From Roseomonas sp. (GTDB taxonomy: Bacteria; Pseudomonadota; Alphaproteobacteria; Acetobacterales; Acetobacteraceae): a stretch of DNA of 64,000 bases. Of this stretch, positions 36,179-44,624 are shown one piece after another; the stretch's first letter is position 1; the number at the start of each line of letters is the position of its first letter. Location: assembly GCA_020249505.1 (NCBI GenBank), contig JADCFN010000003.1:186001-250000 (forward strand), written 5' to 3'. Both the position numbers and the translations under genes were made by a program. The notes under the pieces are model-generated. The model did no database searches and had not been told where the DNA came from. It worked only from the letters and a program-made list of their open reading frames with translations.

Positions 36179-37234
36179 ATGGCCAATACCCGCGTCACCC
36201 TGATTGTCGGCGCCAGCGGCGCGGCTGCCAGCCGCGTGATGGAAGCCGCGCAAGGCGATCCTGGCTTCACGCCGATTGGCCTGACCAGGCGAGACCCTGG
36301 CATGGGCATTCCCTGGATCACCGCCGATCTCTGGGATGGGCCGGCGCTGACGCGCGCCATCGCCGCGCGGCCGGATATTAGCCATATTGTCTATGCGTCC
36401 CGCGCGCCGCATGGCGAAACCGGCGTTGAAGATGTGCCCGGCAATGTCACCATGCTGCGCAATCTGCTGGATGCGGCGGAGGCATCGCTACCGCGCTTTC
36501 AGCATCTGCACATGATCCATGGCGGGAAATGGTACGGGCTGCATATCGGCCCGTTCCGCACCCCGGCGCGGGAAGATGACCCACGGCATTTGCCGCCCAA
36601 TTTTTATTACGACCAGCAGGATATGGTGGCCGAACGCCAGCGCGGCAAAGCCTGGTCCTGGTCCGCGAGCCGGCCCAATTTCGTGCTGGATGTCGCACCT
36701 GGCCGGGCGCGCAACATGGTCTCGACCCTTGGCGCCTATGCCGCGATCTGCCGCGAATTGGGCGTGCCTTTCGATTTTCCCGGCAAGCCCGGCGCCTTCA
36801 CGGCGCTGCATGAGGTCTCGGACGCCAACTTGCTGGCTGAGGCCATTTTGTGGATGCTGGGCGAACCCCGCGCCGCCAATTGTGCCTTTAATGTCACGAA
36901 TGGCGATGCCTTCCGCTGGTGCGACATGTGGCCCCATCTGGCCGGGTTGTTCGGTGTGGCGGCGGGCGGGGCGCGCACCATGTCCATGGCGCGTTGGATG
37001 GCCGACAAAGCGCCGGTTTGGGAGCGCATACGTGACCGCCACGGCCTGATCCTGCCGATTGAACAAGTGGCTAGCTGGGAATTCGCGGATTTCGCGCTGA
37101 ACATGGATTACGATGTGCTGGCTTCCATGACCGCGGCGCGGCAGGCGGGCTTTACCGGTTTCCGGGATAGCTGGGCCATGTTCGCCGACCAGATCGAAGG
37201 CTATCGCGCGGCCCGGGTGCTGCCGCCGCGCTGA
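36179..37234 (+). CDS. PRISE-type atypical SDR (progesterone 5-beta-reductase/iridoid-synthase-like)
   Basis: NADPH-dependent short-chain dehydrogenase of the extended/atypical SDR75U group, which reduces activated C=C bonds of enones and related compounds. The 351-aa sequence has a modified Rossmann loop LIVGASGAAASRVMEA. The family markers LHMIHGGKWYGLHIG, PNFYYDQQDMVAE and the ASRPNFVLDVAPGRARNM block are present, with the catalytic Tyr inside NFYYDQQD. The ATG at 36179 is preceded by GGAGGAAAT, a strong ribosome-binding site. The track's 36125 start lacks one. The substrate is unknown. It is divergent from metZ. Confidence 0.88.
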   Translation: MANTRVTLIVGASGAAASRVMEAAQGDPGFTPIGLTRRDPGMGIPWITADLWDGPALTRAIAARPDISHIVYASRAPHGETGVEDVPGNVTMLRNLLDAAEASLPRFQHLHMIHGGKWYGLHIGPFRTPAREDDPRHLPPNFYYDQQDMVAERQRGKAWSWSASRPNFVLDVAPGRARNMVSTLGAYAAICRELGVPFDFPGKPGAFTALHEVSDANLLAEAILWMLGEPRAANCAFNVTNGDAFRWCDMWPHLAGLFGVAAGGARTMSMARWMADKAPVWERIRDRHGLILPIEQVASWEFADFALNMDYDVLASMTAARQAGFTGFRDSWAMFADQIEGYRAARVLPPR

Positions 37235-37241
37235 AAATAAA

Positions 37242-37344
37242 GGGGGGTTGTGGCCCCTTCCTGCCTTGACCCTGCCACACCCCCCTGCAATACGCCCCCC
37301 GCCCAGGGTGTTCCGGGGCAGAGCATCGTCGGGCTAAACCGGCG
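37242..37344 (+). promoter_or_regulatory. Structured leader upstream of metK
   Basis: In the 139-bp gap before metK, a long stem forms from GGGGGGTTGTGGC (37242-37254) and GCCACACCCCCC (37274-37285), with one bulged T and a 19-nt loop. A second small stem (CGTCGG/CCGGCG, 37327-37344) has GCTAAA in its loop. No T-tract follows either stem, so these are not intrinsic terminators. I could not match it to a known SAM riboswitch class; SAM-II-like GATTTG is absent. Confidence 0.5.
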
Positions 37345-37373
37345 AATCCCGCGACAAGAGGCCGAACCACGCC

Positions 37374-38561
37374 ATGCGCGATACGGGCGAATATCTTTTC
37401 ACTTCGGAATCCGTTTCCGAAGGCCATCCGGACAAGGTGGCGGACCGCATTTCCGATACGGTGCTGGACGCATTCCTGACCGCCGATCCCTATGCCCGCG
37501 TCGCTTGCGAAACGCTGGTCACCACCAATCGCGTGGTGCTGGCGGGCGAAGTGCGCGGCCCCGCTGAAATCACGCCGGAATATCTGATCCATCTGGCACG
37601 GCTCGCGATCCATGACATTGGGTATGAGCAGGAAGGCTTTCATTGGCAGCATGCCGATATCGCCTGCCATTTGCATGCCCAGTCGGCGCATATCGCCCAG
37701 GGCGTGGATGCCGCCGGCAATAAGGATGAAGGCGCGGGCGACCAGGGCATCATGTTCGGTTATGCGTGCCGCGAAACGCCGGAACTCATGCCGGCGCCGC
37801 TGTATTACGCGCATGAAATTCTGCGCCATGTCAGCACACTCCGCCGCGCCAAGGATAAAGCCGTGGCCGGGCTGCTGCCGGATGCGAAAAGCCAGGTGAC
37901 GTTGCGTTATGTGGATGGCAAGCCGGTTGGCGCGACCTCCATCGTTGTCTCCACCCAGCATGAGGAATCGCTGGAACAGGCAGACATCAAGCGCCTGCTG
38001 CGCCCGATTGTGGAATCCGTACTGCCCAAGGGCTGGATGTGCCCGGATAGCGAATTCTACGTGAATCCCACCGGCACCTTCATCATTGGCGGCCCGGATG
38101 GCGATTGCGGCCTGACCGGGCGCAAGATCATCGTGGATACCTATGGCGGCGCGGCGCCCCATGGTGGTGGCGCATTCTCCGGCAAGGACCCGACGAAGGT
38201 GGACCGTTCCGCTGCCTATGCCGCGCGTTATGTCGCGAAGAATGTCGTCGCGTCTGGCCTTGCGGATAAGTGCACCATCCAGGTCAGCTACGCGATTGGC
38301 GTTTCCAAGCCTCTGTCGGTCTATTTCGACCTGCATGGCACGGGCAAGGATGTGGATGAGGCGAAGTTGGCGAAGGTGATTGACGGCATGGTCAATCTCT
38401 CCCCGCGCGGCATTCGTGAGCATCTGAAGCTGAACCGCCCGATCTATGTGCCGACCAGCGCCTATGGCCATTTCGGCCGCGTGCCGGATACCGCCAGGGG
38501 CACCTTCACCTGGGAAATGACCGATCTGGCGGATGAGCTGCGGCGCGCTTTCGGGCGTTGA
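37374..38561 (+). CDS. metK: S-adenosylmethionine synthetase
   Basis: Makes SAM from methionine and ATP. The 395-aa sequence has the usual N-terminus ([20 protein letters not shown]), the hexapeptide GAGDQG with IMFGYA, and the P-loop-like [20 protein letters not shown]. The ATG at 37374 gives MRDTGEYLF. Together with metZ and trmB, the segment is enriched in methionine/SAM functions. It is followed by a strong intrinsic terminator. Confidence 0.98.
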   Translation: MRDTGEYLFTSESVSEGHPDKVADRISDTVLDAFLTADPYARVACETLVTTNRVVLAGEVRGPAEITPEYLIHLARLAIHDIGYEQEGFHWQHADIACHLHAQSAHIAQGVDAAGNKDEGAGDQGIMFGYACRETPELMPAPLYYAHEILRHVSTLRRAKDKAVAGLLPDAKSQVTLRYVDGKPVGATSIVVSTQHEESLEQADIKRLLRPIVESVLPKGWMCPDSEFYVNPTGTFIIGGPDGDCGLTGRKIIVDTYGGAAPHGGGAFSGKDPTKVDRSAAYAARYVAKNVVASGLADKCTIQVSYAIGVSKPLSVYFDLHGTGKDVDEAKLAKVIDGMVNLSPRGIREHLKLNRPIYVPTSAYGHFGRVPDTARGTFTWEMTDLADELRRAFGR

Positions 38562-38584
38562 GGCGCTGATCGGATGAGCTTCGG

Positions 38585-38618
38585 GGCGGCGGGTGAGAGC
38601 CTGCCGCCTTTTTCTTTT
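38585..38618 (+). terminator. Intrinsic terminator between metK and trmB
   Basis: A 9-bp GC-rich stem GGCGGCGGG/CCTGCCGCC (one G-T pair) with a TGAGAG loop is followed by TTTTTCTTTT. It ends 12 nt before the trmB start on the same strand. trmB must therefore be reached by read-through, by regulated antitermination, or from a promoter inside this short spacer. Confidence 0.85.
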
Positions 38619-38629
38619 CAGGGCAGTGC

Positions 38630-39340
38630 ATGACGGCTGATCGTCCCCCCTTGGCTGATGGTGTGCCTGACCGGCTCTATGGCCGGCGTCGCGGCCATCC
38701 CTTGCGTCCGCGCCAGCAGCGTCTGTTGGAAGAAACCCTGCCACGCCTTCGACTAACCCAGGCACAAGCGGCTGATCCGCGTGCAGCCTTTGGGATGGGT
38801 GATGTGCCGGTCTGGCTGGAAGTGGGGTTTGGTGGGGGCGAACACACGTTCGATCAAATCGCGGCGCATCCTGAGGTTGCCTATATCGCCTCAGAAGTAT
38901 TCGAGAACGGGCTTTGCGCTTTGCTCACGCGGCTCGTGCCGGAAGGGTCGGAAGCAACCGGCGCTTTGCCGCGCAATTTAAGGCTCTGGCCGCAGGATGC
39001 GCGGCATTTGCTGCGCGCTTTGCCGGAAGCCAGTCTGGATCGCCTGTTCCTGATGTTCCCCGACCCCTGGCCCAAGGCGCGGCACGCCAAAAGGCGCTTT
39101 GTGCATCCGGAATTGCTGCCCATGGTGGCGCGCGCCATGAAGCCAGGCGGGGTTTGGCGCATCGCCTCTGACGATCCGACCTATCAGGCCTGGGTGAGGG
39201 ACTGCATGGGCGCGCAGAATTTCTTCGCCTTGAAAAGCCTTGCCGAGGTGCGTCCCGCCGGCTGGCCACCAACGCGCTATGAAGCCAAGGCGCTGCGCGA
39301 GGGCCGCCAACCGCTTTATTGGGAATGGGTCAGGCGCTGA
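38630..39340 (+). CDS. trmB: tRNA (guanine(46)-N7)-methyltransferase TrmB
   Basis: SAM-dependent enzyme making m7G46 in the variable loop of tRNAs. The 236-aa sequence has the N-terminal YGRRRGHPLRPRQQRLLEETLP, the SAM motif WLEVGFGGGEHTFDQIAAHP, IASEVFENGL, and the conserved MFPDPWPKARHAKRRFVHPE. All family signatures are intact. It uses the product of the neighbouring metK. In some Alphaproteobacteria metK-trmB-rimP-nusA form one cluster; here rimP lies 31 kb away. Confidence 0.96.
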   Translation: MTADRPPLADGVPDRLYGRRRGHPLRPRQQRLLEETLPRLRLTQAQAADPRAAFGMGDVPVWLEVGFGGGEHTFDQIAAHPEVAYIASEVFENGLCALLTRLVPEGSEATGALPRNLRLWPQDARHLLRALPEASLDRLFLMFPDPWPKARHAKRRFVHPELLPMVARAMKPGGVWRIASDDPTYQAWVRDCMGAQNFFALKSLAEVRPAGWPPTRYEAKALREGRQPLYWEWVRR

Positions 39341-39379
39341 TGTAATGGGTTGGGTTGGCGCAGGCCGCCGATATGCTCC

Positions 39380-39712
39380 TCACCCAACACCCAATAATTC
39401 CACCTCAAAAATCAGCGTCGCATTGGGCGGAATGACGCCACCTGCGCCGCGCGCGCCATAGCCAAGCTCCGGCGGGATAATCAGCGTGCGCTGCCCGCCC
39501 ACCTTCATCCCCGCAAAACCCTGATCCCAGCCGCCAATGACATGGCCAGCGCCGAGCATGAATGAAAAAGGCTCAGCCCGGTCGCGAGAACTATCAAATT
39601 TGCGGCCCTTGTTTTCGGGTGCGGCGCCATCAAACAGCCAGCCCGTGTAATGCACCGTGATATGCTGCCCTGGTGTGGCTTCGGCCCCGGTGCCGAGTTT
39701 CGTGTCAATCAT
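39380..39712 (-). CDS. FKBP-type peptidyl-prolyl cis-trans isomerase
   Basis: Single FKBP domain, 110 aa, accelerating proline isomerisation during folding. The motifs [54 protein letters not shown] and [23 protein letters not shown] carry the active-site aromatic residues (Tyr, Phe, Asp, Trp, Ile). No signal peptide, so it is cytosolic. It lies between trmB (convergent) and the molybdenum-hydroxylase operon terminator. Confidence 0.95.
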   Translation of the reverse strand: MIDTKLGTGAEATPGQHITVHYTGWLFDGAAPENKGRKFDSSRDRAEPFSFMLGAGHVIGGWDQGFAGMKVGGQRTLIIPPELGYGARGAGGVIPPNATLIFEVELLGVG

Positions 39713-39735
39713 GGTTTTCTCCTGTTCATCGTCTC

Positions 39736-39773
39736 ACAAAAAGCAAGGCCCGGAAGCCGAAGCCTCCGGGCCT
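39736..39773 (-). terminator. Intrinsic terminator downstream of the molybdenum hydroxylase operon
   Basis: On the minus strand AGGCCCGGA pairs perfectly with TCCGGGCCT. The stem extends further inwards (GGC/GCT) to a TTCG tetraloop, and TTGCTTTTTG follows. It ends transcription of the xanthine-dehydrogenase-type operon before the FKBP gene on the same strand. Confidence 0.8.
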
Positions 39774-39796
39774 GATAACCAGTGTCGAAAGGCGGT

Positions 39797-42037
39797 TTAT
39801 TCGGCCGCCTGATCCAGCTTTTCCAGAACCCGCGGCGGCGACATGGGCAGCGCGTAGAAGCGCTTATGCGTCGCGCGATACATCGCGTTGGAAATCGCCG
39901 CCAGCGGCGGCACTAGCGGCACTTCACCAACGCCCCGCACGCCTTGCGGGTGCTTCGGATTGGGGATTTCCAGCATCACCGCATCCAGCATCGGAAGGTC
40001 AGAACAGACCGGCATGCGGTAATCAAGGAAGGCGGGGTTATCCACCTGGCCCTTGGCGTTGTAGATATATTCTTCGTTCAGCGCCCAGCCGATGCCCTGC
40101 GCCGCACCGCCCTGCATCTGGCCTTCAACATAGGCCGGATGCACCGCGCGACCGACATCCTGGAAGGACGTATAGCGCAGCACCTTCACGGTACCGAGTT
40201 CCGGGTCCACTTCCACATCGCAGATATGCGTCGCGAAACCGCCTTCGGCGCCGGTCGTGTTCAACTGCACGCCAGCGCCGATCGGCCCGCCGGTTTCCGT
40301 TGCCTTGGCGGCGATTTCCTTCAGGCTCAGCGGCGGGAATTGCCCCGCATTGGCGCCCGCGGGGCGCGCTTCACCATTATCCCAAATCACCGCTTCGGGA
40401 TCGATCTTCCAGATCTTCGCCGCGCGTTCCTTGAGCTGCGTGATGACCTTTTCGGATGATTGCGTCACCACCATCGCGGAAGCGAACAGCACACGGCTGC
40501 CGCCGGTCAGGTTGGAATAGCCAATCGTCGCGGTATCGCCGATCAGCACCGAAACGCGCTTGTAATCAATGCCAAGCAATTCCGCAGTGATATTGGCGAT
40601 GGACGCACGCGAACCACCGATATCCGGATGCCCGGTGGTGACAACCACATTGCCATCTTCCGTGATGTTCACCTGCGCGGAAGATTCACCGCCGGCGTTG
40701 AACCAGAAGCCGCTTGCCACGCCGCGACCCTGATTGGGGCCAAGCGGCGCGCTGTAATGCGGATGCGCCATGGCGGCTTCGATGGTTTCCTTGAAGCCGA
40801 TGCGCGGATAAACCGGGCCATGCGCGGCCTTGGTGCCTTCCTGCGCAGCGTTTTTCAGGCGGAGCGCCAGCGGGTCCATGCCAAGCTTTTCGGCCACTTC
40901 ATCCAGCACGCATTCCACGCCGTAAGCGCCAATCGGCGCACCCGGCGCGCGATAGGCCGCAACTTTTGAGCGGTTGGACACCACATCAAAGCCCAGCGAA
41001 TGCACATTCGGGATGTTATAGGGCGCGAAGGCGCAACCCGCCGCACCGCGAATGGGCGAACCGGGCAGCGCACCTGCTTGCAGGTAGAAAGTGCCCTGCG
41101 CGGCGACGATGGTGCCATCCTTCTTCGCGCCAATCTTGACGGTGCTGAAGGAGCCCGAGGTCGGGCCCGTTGCGCGCATCACTTCTTCGCGCGTCATCAC
41201 CATCTTCACCGGACGGCCGGATTTCTTGGCGAGCAGCAGCGCCACCGGTTCCAGATAGACAATCGTCTTGCCGCCAAAGCCGCCACCGATTTCCGCCGGA
41301 ATGGCGCGGATATCGCTTTGCGGCAGGCCCGTCAGGTAGGAACACATCGCGCGGACCATGAATTGGCCCTGGCTAGAGCTCCAGACTGTCGCCTTGCCAT
41401 CAGCAACACTGACAAGGCAGGCATGGGTTTCGATATAACCCTGATGGACGGGCGCGGTGCGGAAGCTGCGTTCCACAACCACTTCGGCTTCCGCAAAACC
41501 GGCATCCACATCGCCAAGCTTGTGTTCCAGCTTGCCCGCGATGTTTGAAGGCTTGCCATCAAACTTGATGAAATCATGCAGGATCGGCGCATCGGGCTTG
41601 ATCGCATCTTCCGCGTCAATCACCCAAGGCAGAACCTCATATTCCACTTCGATCAGCTTCAGCGCCTCGGCCGCCACCTTTTCGGAAATCGCGGCAATGG
41701 CGGCAATCGGGTGGCCATGGAACAGCGCCTTTTCGCGCGCCATGATGTTGCGGCACATCCAGCGCATATCCTGAATGCCGAGCATCACGGATTTGTCGAG
41801 CGGGAAATCCACCACATCCTTATGCGTCACCACGGCCTTTACGCCGGGATGCGCTTCTGCCTTCGCGGTATTGATGGAAATGATGCGCGCATGCGGATGT
41901 GGGCTGCGCAGCACCTTGCCCCAGATCATGCCGGGCATATTGGTATCGGCGGCATAGGCAGCGCGGCCCGTCACCTTTTCCGCTCCATCGGGACGGATCG
42001 TGCTTTTGCCGATCCATTTGTTGGACATATCGTTCAT
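39797..42037 (-). CDS. Xanthine dehydrogenase-family molybdopterin-binding (large) subunit
   Basis: Large catalytic subunit of a molybdenum hydroxylase, 746 aa. The N-terminal domain includes RPDGAEKVTGRAAYAADTNMPGM, and molybdopterin-domain blocks follow, such as GGFGGKTIVYLEPVALLLAKK, AYRAPGAPIGAYGVE, and the C-terminal [20 protein letters not shown], where GVGE supplies the catalytic glutamate. The CO dehydrogenase form I active-site motif AYxCSFR is absent (AYRAPGAP here). So it is not a CO dehydrogenase, and the substrate is unknown. Its start overlaps the small-subunit stop by one base. Confidence 0.93.
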   Translation of the reverse strand: MNDMSNKWIGKSTIRPDGAEKVTGRAAYAADTNMPGMIWGKVLRSPHPHARIISINTAKAEAHPGVKAVVTHKDVVDFPLDKSVMLGIQDMRWMCRNIMAREKALFHGHPIAAIAAISEKVAAEALKLIEVEYEVLPWVIDAEDAIKPDAPILHDFIKFDGKPSNIAGKLEHKLGDVDAGFAEAEVVVERSFRTAPVHQGYIETHACLVSVADGKATVWSSSQGQFMVRAMCSYLTGLPQSDIRAIPAEIGGGFGGKTIVYLEPVALLLAKKSGRPVKMVMTREEVMRATGPTSGSFSTVKIGAKKDGTIVAAQGTFYLQAGALPGSPIRGAAGCAFAPYNIPNVHSLGFDVVSNRSKVAAYRAPGAPIGAYGVECVLDEVAEKLGMDPLALRLKNAAQEGTKAAHGPVYPRIGFKETIEAAMAHPHYSAPLGPNQGRGVASGFWFNAGGESSAQVNITEDGNVVVTTGHPDIGGSRASIANITAELLGIDYKRVSVLIGDTATIGYSNLTGGSRVLFASAMVVTQSSEKVITQLKERAAKIWKIDPEAVIWDNGEARPAGANAGQFPPLSLKEIAAKATETGGPIGAGVQLNTTGAEGGFATHICDVEVDPELGTVKVLRYTSFQDVGRAVHPAYVEGQMQGGAAQGIGWALNEEYIYNAKGQVDNPAFLDYRMPVCSDLPMLDAVMLEIPNPKHPQGVRGVGEVPLVPPLAAISNAMYRATHKRFYALPMSPPRVLEKLDQAAE

Positions 42038-42516
42038 CAGGCGGCCCCCCTCATTTCAGCGGCGGTTTCAAGCACGGCGCGAACAATCTTGTCGTAACCT
42101 GTGCAGCGGCACAGGTTGCCAGCCAGGCCGAAGCGCACTTCGGTTTCGGTTGGATCAGGGTTTTTTTCCAGCAGGGATTTCGCGGCAATCAACACGCCCG
42201 GCGTGCAGATGCCGCATTGCAGCGCGGCCATTTCCAGGAATTTGCGTTGCAGCGGGTGGAGATCACCGCCCTGCGACATGCCTTCAATGGTGCCGAGTGA
42301 CTTGCCTTCGGATTCCACCGCCAGCATCAGGCAAGCGCAAACCAGTCGGCCATCCACGGTGATGGAACAGGCGCCGCAATCGCCGGTGCCGCAGCCTTCC
42401 TTGGCGCCGGTCAGGCCAAGCGGGCCGCGCAGCGCATCCAGCATGCTGTCATGCGCGTCGCAGAGGAACTCCATCGGTTCCCCGTTAATGGTCGTAGAAA
42501 CATGCATCTTAGACAT
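42037..42516 (-). CDS. Molybdenum hydroxylase small subunit, (2Fe-2S)-binding
   Basis: Electron-transfer subunit, 159 aa, with two [2Fe-2S] clusters. The plant-type cluster is in DAHDSMLDALRGPLGLTGAK followed by EGCGTGDCGACSITVDG. The second is in LQCGICTPGVLIAAKSLL with NLCRCTGYDKIV. It passes electrons from molybdopterin to FAD. It is in the middle of the medium-small-large operon, 3 nt after the FAD subunit and overlapping the large subunit by one base. Confidence 0.95.
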   Translation of the reverse strand: MSKMHVSTTINGEPMEFLCDAHDSMLDALRGPLGLTGAKEGCGTGDCGACSITVDGRLVCACLMLAVESEGKSLGTIEGMSQGGDLHPLQRKFLEMAALQCGICTPGVLIAAKSLLEKNPDPTETEVRFGLAGNLCRCTGYDKIVRAVLETAAEMRGAA

Positions 42517-42519
42517 TGT

Positions 42520-43389
42520 TCAGCTCCGGCTGGCGCGTTCGGCGGCGATGGCAACGGCGCGCTTCAAGAGCACGCCGGCAACCTTGGTGCGATAGGCAAT
42601 GGTGCCGCGCTTGTCATTGATGGGGCGGCAGGCGGCGCTGCAAGCCGCAGCAGCGGCAGCCACCGCAGCGGGTTCAAGCCTGGTGCCGACCAGCGCCTTG
42701 GCGGCGTCTTCCACCAGCATCACAACCGGCGCCACAGCGCCAAGCCCCACGCGGGCGGCCGTGCAAACACCATCCTTCATGGTCAGGCTGACGCCACAGC
42801 CGACAACCGCGATATCCATTTCCGTGCGCGGAATCATGCGGAGATACGCATCGCCCGAACCGGCAGGGCGCGCGGGCAGGGTGAAGCTCACCAGGATTTC
42901 ACCGGGCGCAAGGTTGGTTTTGCCCGGGCCGGCGGGGAAGGCTTCCACCGGCATTTGCCGGCGGCCATTCGGCCCCTGGATGGTGACCACCGCGCCGGCA
43001 GCGATCATGGCCGGCACGCTATCGCCGGCGGGGGAGCCATTGCAGAGATTGCCCCCCGGAGAGGCCCGACCCTGCACCTGCTTTGACCCGATCAGGTTCA
43101 CCGCTTCCAGCACACCCGGCCAAGCCGTGCCAAAGCGCGGATGGTCGGAAAGAGAGGCCGCAGACACAGCCGCACCCACGGTGAAACTGCCATCGGCATT
43201 TTCCGTAATGCGGTTCATTTCGCCAATTTTCTTGATATCAACAATCAAGCCCGGGCTTGCGATACCGGCGCGCATCTGCACCAGCAGATCCGTCCCACCG
43301 GCCAGAATCCGCGCAGCCCCCTGGGCCGCGGCGAAGGCGCTGACCGCTTCATCAAGCGTCTGCGGCGCCAAATATCGAGTATCCGTCAT
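42520..43389 (-). CDS. Molybdenum hydroxylase medium subunit, FAD-binding
   Basis: FAD-carrying subunit, 289 aa. FAD motifs are ARILAGGTDLLVQMRAG near the N-terminus and the second flavin loop in GGNLCNGSPAGDSVPAM. The ATG at 43389 (MTDTRYLAPQTLDEAVSAF) is the family start; the track's 43497 adds 36 residues from the promoter region. It is first in the operon. The leader between it and the divergent TctC gene (43390-43588) contains a hairpin CACCCC/GGGGTG-like stem. Confidence 0.92.
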   Translation of the reverse strand: MTDTRYLAPQTLDEAVSAFAAAQGAARILAGGTDLLVQMRAGIASPGLIVDIKKIGEMNRITENADGSFTVGAAVSAASLSDHPRFGTAWPGVLEAVNLIGSKQVQGRASPGGNLCNGSPAGDSVPAMIAAGAVVTIQGPNGRRQMPVEAFPAGPGKTNLAPGEILVSFTLPARPAGSGDAYLRMIPRTEMDIAVVGCGVSLTMKDGVCTAARVGLGAVAPVVMLVEDAAKALVGTRLEPAAVAAAAAACSAACRPINDKRGTIAYRTKVAGVLLKRAVAIAAERASRS

Positions 43390-43588
43390 GAGCGTTCCTG
43401 TCGTCCTTGCCTTGCCTGTGACACCCCGGCTGAGGGGGTGCCTCTTCCTCAGGGATTTACCTTGGGACAAGGCTATAGCGGCGCGCAAGATCGGCATAGC
43501 CCCCGGCGGTTATTCAGGCGTGATTCGCGCGTTTCGGGCTTTACCGTGCGGTTCATGCTACACGATGCTTGGCGATAGGGAGGACAAC

Positions 43589-44557
43589 ATGACCAAGCAT
43601 CTTTTGGGCCGCCGCACGGCCCTGATCACCGGTGCAGCGCTTTTGGCGGCGCCGCGCCTGGCCCGCGCCGCCTGGCCGGAACGGCCCGTGCGCATCATTG
43701 TGGCCTTCCCGCCCGGCAGTTCCACGGATGTGGTGGCCCGCGCTTTGGCGATGAGGCTGGAGACCCTGTTGGGCCACGCGGTGCCGGTGGAGAATCGCGG
43801 CGGCGCCGGGGGCAATATTGGCACCCAGGCGGTGAAGGGCGCCACTGATGGCCATACGCTGCTGATGCACAGCACGGCTTTTTGCGTGAATCCATCGCTC
43901 TATCGTGCGGCGGGCTATGGGCTGGATGATTTCGCGACCATCGCCGTGGTGGCGACCGCGCCCAATGCGTTTTTCGTCCATCCAACCGTCCCGGCGCGCA
44001 ACCTGACCGAGCTATTGGCCCATATGCGGGCCAATCCCGGCATGGCCTATGCCCATTCCGGCACCGGCACCACGCCGCATCTGGGGGCGGAATTGCTGTT
44101 CCGCACCTTGGCGAAGGTGGAAGCAACCCCCGTTGCCTTCGGCCCTGCCCAGGCCGCGACCGCGGTGCTGGCCAATCAGGCACCCATCGGCAGCACCAGC
44201 CTGCCGCCGGCCTTGCCGTTGATCCGCGAAGGCCGGGTGCGCCCGATTGCCGTCGCGGGGGCAGAGCGTGACCCGACGCTGCCTGACGTGCCGACAGTGG
44301 CAGAACAGGGCTTTCCAGGCTTTGCCGCTTCCACCTGGTTCGGGCTTTTCGCCCCGGCGCGGCAATCATCCGATTCCTTGGCGCGGCTTGCTGCCGAGGT
44401 GCCGCGCGCCATGGCGGATCCGGAATTGAAGGCGCGGCTGGCGGCGCTGTCACTGACCGATCCTGGCCTTTCCGGCGCGGCGGCAGCCGATTTCGTGCGG
44501 CGCGAGGCGCAGATCTGGGCCGAAGTGGTGCGCAGTTCCGGCGCGACTGCGGATTAA
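43589..44557 (+). CDS. Tripartite tricarboxylate transporter (TctC/Bug) substrate-binding protein
   Basis: Periplasmic binding protein of the Bug/TctC family, 322 aa, capturing small carboxylates. The signal region HLLGRRTALITGAALLAAPRLARA is Tat-like. The mature part begins WPERPVRIIVAFPPGSSTDVVARALA, the standard opening, and includes VENRGGAGGNIGTQAVKGATDGHTLL. The ATG at 43589 has GGGAGGA eight bases upstream. The track's 652-aa ORF is antisense to the FAD subunit and is rejected. No TctA/TctB membrane partner is next to it, as often with orphan Bug proteins. Confidence 0.93.
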   Translation: MTKHLLGRRTALITGAALLAAPRLARAAWPERPVRIIVAFPPGSSTDVVARALAMRLETLLGHAVPVENRGGAGGNIGTQAVKGATDGHTLLMHSTAFCVNPSLYRAAGYGLDDFATIAVVATAPNAFFVHPTVPARNLTELLAHMRANPGMAYAHSGTGTTPHLGAELLFRTLAKVEATPVAFGPAQAATAVLANQAPIGSTSLPPALPLIREGRVRPIAVAGAERDPTLPDVPTVAEQGFPGFAASTWFGLFAPARQSSDSLARLAAEVPRAMADPELKARLAALSLTDPGLSGAAAADFVRREAQIWAEVVRSSGATAD

Positions 44558-44573
44558 GGGTGAGGTAGCGCTT

Positions 44574-44606
44574 AAAAAAAGCCCGCCTTCTAGGGCGGGC
44601 TTTTCT
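44574..44606. terminator. Bidirectional intrinsic terminator between TctC and the chemoreceptor gene
   Basis: A 9-bp stem AAGCCCGCC/GGCGGGCTT has A-rich sequence on its left and TTTTCTT on its right. It can serve both the plus-strand TctC gene and the convergent minus-strand chemoreceptor gene. Confidence 0.85.
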
Positions 44607-44624
44607 TGAGACACTTCAGGCAAA

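Noticed and set aside
37242-37344. SAM-II riboswitch upstream of metK
   Set aside because: GCTAAA is present but the GATTTG...CTTGC half and P1 are not.
37152-38765. 537-aa minus ORF opposite metK
   Set aside because: Shadow of metK, no protein-like features.
39797-43389. Aerobic CO dehydrogenase (CoxMSL)
   Set aside because: Gene order fits, but the active-site loop reads AYRAPGAP, not AYxCSFR (form I) or AYRGAGR (form II).
42599-43588. Upstream extension of the TctC ORF to 652 aa
   Set aside because: The first 330 residues are antisense to the FAD subunit; the signal peptide and ribosome-binding site place the start at 43589.
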